Both the position numbers and the translations under genes were made by a program. 64,000 nucleotides of DNA from an uncultured Oscillospiraceae bacterium (lineage in GTDB: Bacteria; Bacillota; Clostridia; Oscillospirales; Oscillospiraceae), in assembly GCA_934636655.1 (NCBI GenBank), contig CAKUAS010000004.1, positions 73,300-137,299 on the forward strand. The letters are read 5' to 3'. This document shows, in pieces, positions 58,375-64,000 of the stretch (its first letter is position 1; each line of letters opens with the position of its first letter). A model generated the notes under the pieces. It ran no database searches. It was not told the origin of the DNA and was given only the letters and a program-made list of their open reading frames with translations.

Positions 58375-59418
58375 ATGAGCATCAACTTTTCAGAAGGCCT
58401 TGAGGAAGTTCCCGTAGTCACGAGCTCTTCGGTATTGCCGGAGGATGCGGGTGAGGGGAGTCTCAGACCGAGAACGATAAAAGAATATATAGGGCAGGAG
58501 AAGGCTAAGGATAACCTCAGCGTTTTCATTGACGCTGCGCGCCTTCGCAACGAGCCGCTCGACCACGTCCTGCTGCACGGCCCTCCTGGACTCGGCAAGA
58601 CTACGCTGGCGGCCGTCATAGCAAACGAGATGGGCGTAAACATGCGCATAACCTCGGGCCCTGCGATAGAAAAGCCGGGCGACCTCGTCGCAATGCTTAC
58701 GAATCTTAATGAGGGCGATATACTGTTTGTTGACGAGATCCACAGACTAAACCGCGCCTATGAGGAGATACTCTATCCCGCGATGGAGGACTATGCGATC
58801 GATATAATCTTGGGCAAAGGGCCGTCTGCAAATTCGCTGCATCTCGAACTTCCTAAGTTCACGCTCATTGGAGCAACGACGCGCTCGGGTCAGCTTACGG
58901 CGCCGTTACGCGACAGATTCGGAGTTACGCTCAGGCTTGAGCTGTATACGGTCGATGAGCTCAGGCGTATAGTAGAGCGTTCTGCCGATATTCTCGGCAT
59001 TGAGATCGAGCGCGACGGTGCGATAGAGATAGCCTCACGCTCTCGCGGAACGCCGCGAATCGCAAATAGGATGCTGCGCCGTGTGCGAGACTTTGCACAG
59101 GTCAGAGCAGATGGGGTTATAACAAAGGATGTTGCCGATATGGCATTGTCCCGCCTTGAAGTCGATAAAAGCGGCCTCGACGCTCTTGACAGGAGAATGC
59201 TGCGCAGCATAATAGAGTTTTATAACGGCGGTCCGGTCGGCCTTGAGACGCTGGCTGCGACTATAAATGAGGACTCTGTTACGCTTGAAGATGTGTATGA
59301 GCCGTATCTTCTTCAGCAGGGTTTCCTAACGCGCACTCCGCGCGGCCGCTGTGTGACAAGGAAAACTTATGAACATCTTGGTATCCAACAGCTCGGGCAG
59401 CAGGAAATCGATATATGA
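58375..59418 (+). CDS. ruvB: Holliday junction helicase RuvB
   Basis: AAA+ motor of branch migration, 347 residues. Walker A GPPGLGKTTLA at 69-79, Walker B DEIHRL, sensor region GATTRSGQLTAPLRDRFG and C-terminal winged helix with PYLLQQGFLTRTPRGR. All motifs are intact. Confidence 0.98.
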   Translation: MSINFSEGLEEVPVVTSSSVLPEDAGEGSLRPRTIKEYIGQEKAKDNLSVFIDAARLRNEPLDHVLLHGPPGLGKTTLAAVIANEMGVNMRITSGPAIEKPGDLVAMLTNLNEGDILFVDEIHRLNRAYEEILYPAMEDYAIDIILGKGPSANSLHLELPKFTLIGATTRSGQLTAPLRDRFGVTLRLELYTVDELRRIVERSADILGIEIERDGAIEIASRSRGTPRIANRMLRRVRDFAQVRADGVITKDVADMALSRLEVDKSGLDALDRRMLRSIIEFYNGGPVGLETLAATINEDSVTLEDVYEPYLLQQGFLTRTPRGRCVTRKTYEHLGIQQLGQQEIDI

Positions 59419-59464
59419 ATTCTGATTTTTTATGAAATTTCAGCTTTTTTTCGCTGCGATTATA

Positions 59465-59492
59465 TTGACTTTCAACAAATTTGCTATATAAT
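59465..59492 (+). promoter_or_regulatory. promoter of the SigH-like gene
   Basis: TTGACT (59465-59470), 16-base spacer, TATAAT (59487-59492). Confidence 0.6.
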
Positions 59493-59526
59493 AAAATAGT
59501 ATTGTTGGAAGTAATAGTGGTTTTAT

Positions 59527-60156
59527 ATGATCGAATACGATAGCTTAGAAGATAATGCCTTGCAAAAGCTTGCCGCAGAAGGCGACAGCAATGCGGAGGA
59601 AGAGCTTGTTTCCCGGTATATGCGCCTTGTGCGCATCTGTGCGCGCCCTTTGTTCCTTGCGGGAGGGGAGAGCGAAGACCTTATTCAGGAGGGAATGTTC
59701 GGCCTGCTCTCGGCCGTGAGGCGATACGATCCGGAGCATAACGCTTCATTCAAGACTTTCGCAGAATGGTGTATAAGGAACAGGCTTCGCTCGGCAGTAA
59801 AATCAGCTTCCAGCTTAAAACATGATCCACTTAACAATCGCGTACCTTTAGAGTTGATACTCTCGGATGAATCCCAGACCCAGGCAGTTGCATGCGCTGA
59901 TTTTTTTCAGAAATCTCCTGAAGAGCAGGTTCTGGCAAGAGAGAACAGAAAGTACACAGAACAGTTATATTTATCCTTGGTCAACATGCTTTCAAAATAT
60001 GAAAAGCTCGTTTTGACTTATTATCTTGACGGATTGAGCTATAAAGAAATAGCCAGATTGACAGGTAAGGGCGACAAAGCTGTTGACAATGCGATACAGA
60101 GGATAAAGCGCAAAACGGCGCAAATGCTTAAATCAGGCGATATCAGCAGCAGCTGA
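59527..60156 (+). CDS. SigH-like sigma factor
   Basis: A 209-residue group 3/4-type sigma factor with region 2 (ARPLFLAGGESEDLIQEGMFGLLSAVRRYDP spans about 38-68) and region 4 (LVLTYYLDGLSYKEIARLTGKGDKAVDNAIQRIKRK). The run RARSYFLxG-DIVQEGMIGLY in B. subtilis SigH aligns well, and so does LYLDGxSYxEI with paired DNALQRVKRK. I therefore think it is the transition-phase sigma factor SigH that starts sporulation, although its place beside ruvB is not the usual one. A paralogue of SigH remains possible. Confidence 0.75.
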   Translation: MIEYDSLEDNALQKLAAEGDSNAEEELVSRYMRLVRICARPLFLAGGESEDLIQEGMFGLLSAVRRYDPEHNASFKTFAEWCIRNRLRSAVKSASSLKHDPLNNRVPLELILSDESQTQAVACADFFQKSPEEQVLARENRKYTEQLYLSLVNMLSKYEKLVLTYYLDGLSYKEIARLTGKGDKAVDNAIQRIKRKTAQMLKSGDISSS

Positions 60157-60202
60157 CGCATATAAAAGCCGACAGGCGAGATTTTCAAAGAGAGGATTTA
60201 CA

Positions 60203-60481
60203 ATGTACGAAGACAAGACCTTAATTTGCAAAGAATGTGGTCAGGAGTTCGTGTTCTCCGCAGGCGAGCAGGAATTCTATGCAGAGCGCGGCTTCCAGAA
60301 TGAGCCCCAGCGCTGCAAGGCATGCCGTGACGCTCGCAAGAACGCAGCACGCGGTCCCCGTGAGTTCTTCACCGCAGTTTGCGCAGCTTGCGGCGGCGAG
60401 GCAAAGGTTCCTTTTGAGCCCAAGTCCGACCGTCCCGTATACTGCAGCGAATGCTTTGCAAAGATGAAGGAACAGGCCTGA
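60203..60481 (+). CDS. zinc-ribbon protein
   Basis: A 92-residue protein with four CxxC pairs: CKEC near 9-12, CKAC near 38-41, CAAC near 60-63 and CSEC near 80-83. They form two treble-clef or zinc-ribbon units, with the QEFxFSxGEQEFYxERGFxNEPxRC pattern of small 'probable zinc-binding' proteins. Codon use is biased, suggesting good expression. The role is unknown; binding of nucleic acid or protein is possible. Confidence 0.8.
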   Translation: MYEDKTLICKECGQEFVFSAGEQEFYAERGFQNEPQRCKACRDARKNAARGPREFFTAVCAACGGEAKVPFEPKSDRPVYCSECFAKMKEQA

Positions 60482-60568
60482 GGTGTAAAATCGCAGGTAT
60501 AGAGTGGGACGTCCTCTCGACGTCCCGTTCTTTATTTTGTTAAATCTTTATGATTGGAGATACGAACA

Positions 60569-60787
60569 ATGGAAATGCTTAAGATTATGGACATCAACAG
60601 AGAAACCATTATTTCGGAGATACTGTCCAATTTCCCTGAAGCGATGCCTAAGTTCCAGGAACTCGGAATGCACTGCCTCGGCTGCGCTCTGGCAACTGCC
60701 GAGAGTCTCGAACAGGCTTGCGCCGCACACGGTGTTGATCCTGATGAGTTCATTGTTGAGCTCAAGGCATATCTGTTGGCTCTGTAA
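60569..60787 (+). CDS. DUF1858 redox-disulfide domain protein
   Basis: A 72-residue protein of the DUF1858 / hybrid-cluster-associated disulfide family, with the conserved GMHCLGCALATAESLEQAC motif holding a CxxC pair. Start ATG at 60569 is eight bases after ggaga. These proteins often accompany hybrid cluster proteins or Fe-S enzymes and may be redox carriers. No such partner is adjacent here. Confidence 0.8.
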   Translation: MEMLKIMDINRETIISEILSNFPEAMPKFQELGMHCLGCALATAESLEQACAAHGVDPDEFIVELKAYLLAL

Positions 60788-60797
60788 GAAGAGCAGA

Positions 60798-60828
60798 ACG
60801 AAAAGCCGGCACAGCCGGCTTTTCGCCG
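60798..60828 (+). terminator. terminator after the DUF1858 gene
   Basis: AAAAGCCGGC pairs with GCCGGCTTTT over a short ACA loop. Confidence 0.75.
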
Positions 60829-60844
60829 TATATGGAGAAGAATT

Positions 60845-61546
60845 ATGAGCAGCAGACTCGAATTTATAGCATCCTTAGCTTCCGCAGGTCACGGGATTGC
60901 CGATATTGGAACTGATCACGCAATACTGCCGATAATGCTCCGCCGCCGCGGCTACGACGGCTATATAGCAGCGAGTGATGTAAAAGAGGGACCACTCAAA
61001 AAGGCACGGTGCGGCCTCGAGGCGGCCGGGATAGACGATGTAGAGCTTATACTTTGCAACGGACTTGAGGGGATAGACAGCGGCAGAGTAGACACCGTGA
61101 TAGTTGCCGGTATGGGTGGAGACACTATAACCGGCATACTCGACCGCGGACTTTACGATATGCCGGAGTGGGCCGAGCGCAGAGATTATAAGCTTGTTCT
61201 GCATCCTGTAACAAAGCCGGAAATACTAAGATACTGGCTCGTTAACAATGGCTTTTGCATAACAAATGATATATACATTGAAGATAATGAAGTCTTGTGC
61301 CAAATTATATGTGCAGAGCCAGGTGAGAGTGGAAAATATAAGGACGCAGAGCTTTACGTCGGGAAATACGAGCTTGTAAAGAACTCTCCTTACTTTGAAG
61401 CGGTCATTAATAAGCACATAAAGCGCTTCAAATCGGCTGTCAAAGGGCTTGAAAATGCTGCTGCCCCCTCATTGAGCGCATGGAAAAAAATCATTGAGAA
61501 TATGATAAATGAGCTCTGGCAAATGAAAGGAGCAGACAATGGCTAA
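60845..61546 (+). CDS. trmK: tRNA (adenine22-N1)-methyltransferase
   Basis: SAM-dependent methyltransferase of the TrmK/YqfN family, 233 residues. The SAM loop is ADIGTDHAILP near 19-29, then VIVAGMGGDTI near 84-94 and LHPVTKPEILRYWL. It overlaps the Nif3-like gene by eight bases, the same pairing (yqfN-yqfO) as in Bacillus. Confidence 0.92.
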   Translation: MSSRLEFIASLASAGHGIADIGTDHAILPIMLRRRGYDGYIAASDVKEGPLKKARCGLEAAGIDDVELILCNGLEGIDSGRVDTVIVAGMGGDTITGILDRGLYDMPEWAERRDYKLVLHPVTKPEILRYWLVNNGFCITNDIYIEDNEVLCQIICAEPGESGKYKDAELYVGKYELVKNSPYFEAVINKHIKRFKSAVKGLENAAAPSLSAWKKIIENMINELWQMKGADNG

Positions 61547-62333
61547 GGTCGTAGATGTTTTTGAATACTTAAATGAGCTTGCACCGGTATCGCTGAAAAT
61601 GGACTTTGACAATGTTGGACTGCTGGTCGGCGATGCGTCGGAAAACGTCGCAAAGTGTCTCATCGCACTCGATATAACAGATGAGGTTATTACCGAAGCT
61701 GTACAGCTTGGGGCTCAGCTCATAGTGTCGCACCACCCTATAATTTTTGGGTCCGTAAAGAGTGTAACTGCTGATGACCTTGTCGGAAGAAAGATAATAG
61801 CTCTTGTACGCAGCAATATATCGGCAATATGTATGCACACGAATCTTGACATTGCCGAGGACGGTGTGAATGACGCTCTTATGGCGGCACTGTCGGTCAA
61901 GCCGCAGCGTTGGCTTGAAGCCTGCGGAAGTGACAGCAGCGGTAATATCGTCGGATGCGGTAGAATAGGCGAGCTTGACGAACCTATGGAGTTTGTTGAC
62001 TTTATGAGGATCTGCAAAAGTGCGCTGAATGCAAAAGGGCTGAGATATCATTATGCCGGCAAGCCGGTAAAAAAACTTGCCGTGATGGGCGGTGCAGGAG
62101 GCTCGAGCCTTATGGAAGCGGTCAATGCCGGGTGCGACACTTATGTTACGAGCGATATTAAATACAACGCTTTCCTTGACGCAAAGGAGCTCGGCATAAA
62201 TTTGATTGATGCCGACCACTTCTGCACCGAAAATGTTATAGTCCCTGTGCTTGCAGATAAACTCAGTGCAAAGTTTCCCGATGTTGAGGTTTTTATCTCA
62301 TCGGTCCATAAGCAGACGACCCAATTTTTCTGA
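61539..62333 (+). CDS. Nif3-like dinuclear metal-centre protein (YqfO)
   Basis: A 264-residue Nif3 family protein that forms a hexamer with a two-metal site. Metal-binding motifs VSHHPIIFGS near 63-72, CMHTNLDIA near 100-108 and a C-terminal His/Glu pair (DADHFCTENV near 226-235) are intact. Function is uncertain; members are proposed hydrolases. It is linked to trmK and is followed by the hairpin before spoIVA. Confidence 0.9.
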   Translation: MAKVVDVFEYLNELAPVSLKMDFDNVGLLVGDASENVAKCLIALDITDEVITEAVQLGAQLIVSHHPIIFGSVKSVTADDLVGRKIIALVRSNISAICMHTNLDIAEDGVNDALMAALSVKPQRWLEACGSDSSGNIVGCGRIGELDEPMEFVDFMRICKSALNAKGLRYHYAGKPVKKLAVMGGAGGSSLMEAVNAGCDTYVTSDIKYNAFLDAKELGINLIDADHFCTENVIVPVLADKLSAKFPDVEVFISSVHKQTTQFF

Positions 62334-62347
62334 CAAGTAATATTTGT

Positions 62348-62397
62348 CCTCCGCAGCTCATAAACTCGTACAAACGAGAAAGCTGCGGAGGTTTTTT
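62348..62397 (+). promoter_or_regulatory. hairpin carrying the spoIVA Shine-Dalgarno
   Basis: CCTCCGCAGCT (62348-62358) pairs perfectly with AGCTGCGGAGG (62381-62391), with an inner CTCGT/ACGAG stem, then six T and ATATG. The Shine-Dalgarno GGAGG (62387-62391) is fully inside the stem. Confidence 0.75.
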
Positions 62398-62399
62398 AT

Positions 62400-63878
62400 A
62401 TGACAAATTCCGATATTTACAAAGATATAGCTGCAAGGTGCGGCGGAGCAGTCATGATTGGAGTAGTTGGCCCGGTCAGAACCGGAAAGTCGACGTTTAT
62501 AAAGCGCTTTATGGATACGCTGGTCATTCCCAATATTGAGGATGAGTATGCAAGGGAACGTGCCCGAGATGAGCTGCCGCAGAGTGGCTCCGGCAGAACG
62601 ATCATGACAGCAGAGCCGAAATTCGTTCCGGAAGAGGCTGTGCAGATCCGTCTTGGCGATGAAGCAACATGCATGGTGCGTATGGTCGACTGTGTAGGAT
62701 ACATGGTATCCGGAGCAACAGGCCGTTTTGAGGACGGCAGTGAGAGACTTGTCACAACTCCGTGGTTTGATCACGAGGTTACGATGACCGAAGCTGCCGA
62801 ATCAGGCACGCATAAGGTGATTTGCGACCACTCCACTATCGGTCTTGTAATAACGACAGACGGAAGTATATGCGATATAGAACGTGAGGCGTACGTCGAG
62901 CCCGAAAGGCGCGTAATTACAGAACTCAAAAGTATTGGCAAACCGTTTGTTATACTACTAAACAGCGCTCAGCCTGATTCTGAATACGCCATAGAGCTTG
63001 GAAGTCAGCTTAGCACGGAATACGAATCTCCGTGCATAAGAGTAAACTGTCAGACACTCAGCGAGAACGATATATGCGAGATAATGCGCAAAGTGCTCGG
63101 TCAGTTTCCGATGTGTGAACTTGCTGTGCGGCTCCCAGAGTGGTTCAGCGCCGTCGACTGCGAAAGTGAAATGAAAAGCGAGCTTTATAAGTGCCTTATA
63201 AGTGCGTCAAACAAACTTAGCTGCGTGAGCGATATAAGCGGCATGCTGACGCAGATATCTGCACTTGACATGGTCGATGCCGCATATATCGAAAGCAGCA
63301 ATATGAGCTGTGGAACCGTAAATATAGCAATAGATATGCCGCGCGCGCTTTATTATAAGCTGATAAGCACTGAGTCGGGGATAGAGATAGCTGACGACGG
63401 CAGCCTTGTAAATGCCCTGCGGGAACTTGGAAAGGTAAAGTGTGAGTACGATAAGATAAAAGACGCACTTGAGGCCGTCAGTCAAACGGGCTACGGAGTT
63501 GTCATGCCTCAGCCTGATGATATTCAAATAGAAGAACCGCAGCTTGTAAAACAGGGAGGAAAATATTCCGTTAAACTCAAGGCTCACGCGCCGGCCATAC
63601 ATCTGTTCAGAACCGGTGTGGAGGCTGAAGTAACACCGTCGATTGGCGGCGACGGTGCGTCCGAGGAGATAATAAGCTTTCTTTTGCAGGGGTATGAGGG
63701 CGATATGAGTCGGTTATGGGAGTCAAATATATTCGGACAGCCGCTCTATGAGATAGCTCAGAATGCAATATCAGAGCGCCTTACCAACCTTCCGCCGAAT
63801 GCAAGGGCGAAGCTTCAGGAGACGCTGCAAAGAATAATAAATGAGGGCAGGGGAACTTTGATCTGTATCCTGCTGTGA
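62400..63878 (+). CDS. spoIVA: stage IV sporulation protein A
   Basis: Spore coat morphogenetic ATPase that polymerises on the forespore surface in the mother cell. The 492-residue protein has the Walker A GVVGPVRTGKST at 21-32, the conserved sensor region MVDCVGYMV, the STIGLVITTDGSI segment, and the C-terminal basement-layer domain. Length is that of the family. The ATG at 62400 lies eight bases after ggagg, which is the 3' arm of a terminator-like hairpin. A sigma-E-dependent promoter would be expected but cannot be told apart from the hairpin region here. Confidence 0.96.
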   Translation: MTNSDIYKDIAARCGGAVMIGVVGPVRTGKSTFIKRFMDTLVIPNIEDEYARERARDELPQSGSGRTIMTAEPKFVPEEAVQIRLGDEATCMVRMVDCVGYMVSGATGRFEDGSERLVTTPWFDHEVTMTEAAESGTHKVICDHSTIGLVITTDGSICDIEREAYVEPERRVITELKSIGKPFVILLNSAQPDSEYAIELGSQLSTEYESPCIRVNCQTLSENDICEIMRKVLGQFPMCELAVRLPEWFSAVDCESEMKSELYKCLISASNKLSCVSDISGMLTQISALDMVDAAYIESSNMSCGTVNIAIDMPRALYYKLISTESGIEIADDGSLVNALRELGKVKCEYDKIKDALEAVSQTGYGVVMPQPDDIQIEEPQLVKQGGKYSVKLKAHAPAIHLFRTGVEAEVTPSIGGDGASEEIISFLLQGYEGDMSRLWESNIFGQPLYEIAQNAISERLTNLPPNARAKLQETLQRIINEGRGTLICILL

Positions 63879-63882
63879 ATGC

Positions 63883-63918
63883 AAAGCGAAGTGTGTAAAC
63901 TGCACACTTCGCTTTTTG
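63883..63918 (+). terminator. terminator of spoIVA
   Basis: 13-bp perfect stem (63883-63895 with 63903-63915), seven-base loop, T-run. The remaining 80 bases to the window end hold nothing I can identify. Confidence 0.9.
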
Positions 63919-64000
63919 GTGTCCGGTGAATTATACTATCAAGTGCAACAGTAAAAAAAGAAAAGAAGTTCATACGAATCTCTGGTAGAATGTAATTACC

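Overview
The window is about 64 kb of a low-to-mid-GC (near 50%) Gram-positive chromosome. It carries sporulation genes (spoIVA, a split sigK, sigH-like and spoIIM-like genes), a Firmicute-type dcw cluster, the nusA-infB operon in clostridial order, and several flavin/Etf-based acyl-CoA reduction genes. This points to an anaerobic spore-forming member of the Clostridia, probably close to Oscillospiraceae/Ruminococcaceae. No tRNA, rRNA or CRISPR array was recognised.

Layout. 1-4.8 kb: HPr, a DMT permease, then uvrC-rsmD-coaD and a coiled-coil protein. 4.9-12.0 kb: a minus-strand operon acyl-CoA dehydrogenase-etfB-etfA-family III CoA-transferase, diverging from a YtoI-like regulator plus a second acyl-CoA dehydrogenase. 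12.1-24.5 kb: the division and cell-wall cluster mraZ-rsmH-ftsL-PBP-murE-mraY-ftsW-murG-murA-ftsQ-ftsZ. 24.6-27.8 kb: a CsoR-type metal sensor and a large Fe-S/FAD oxidoreductase. 28.0-38.9 kb: sigK, interrupted by a 10.18-kb element. 39-47.6 kb: a VanY-type peptidase and rimP-nusA-ylxR-ylxQ-infB-rbfA-nrnA-truB-ribF. 47.7-55.4 kb: a DUF3048 lipoprotein, a YwlG-like protein, dapA, queA-tgt, yajC, a TIGR04086 membrane protein, a SpoIIM-like protein and xerD. 55.4-64 kb: an ATP-grasp/LRR fusion, ruvCAB, a SigH-like factor, small zinc/redox proteins, trmK, a Nif3-like protein and spoIVA.

The most striking feature is the sigK interruption. The 5' half (28007-28351) and the 3' half (38515-38886) share an imperfect 17-bp site around AATG. 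Joining them at AATG gives one in-frame 232-residue pro-SigmaK whose junction (CIEN/EILMYF) matches the family. A large serine recombinase ends exactly on the right-hand site. This is the layout of a sporulation 'skin' element, but the cargo is not phage-like. It is a LysR regulator, a GntP-type permease, acyl-CoA dehydrogenase, EtfB, EtfA, a family I CoA-transferase and a MaoC-type (R)-enoyl-CoA hydratase. Together these could import a (R)-3-hydroxy acid, activate it, dehydrate it, reduce it and release the saturated acid. A related acd-etfB-etfA cassette with a different CoA-transferase lies about 20 kb away, outside the element.

Other structure worth attention: three genes (murA, a TIGR04086 gene, spoIVA) whose Shine-Dalgarno is the 3' arm of a terminator-like hairpin; a small terminator-bounded gene without a normal start codon at the left end of the element; long near-perfect palindromes beside the recombinase and that small gene; a structured leader before the permease; and divergent promoters with overlapping -35 boxes at 48.9 kb.
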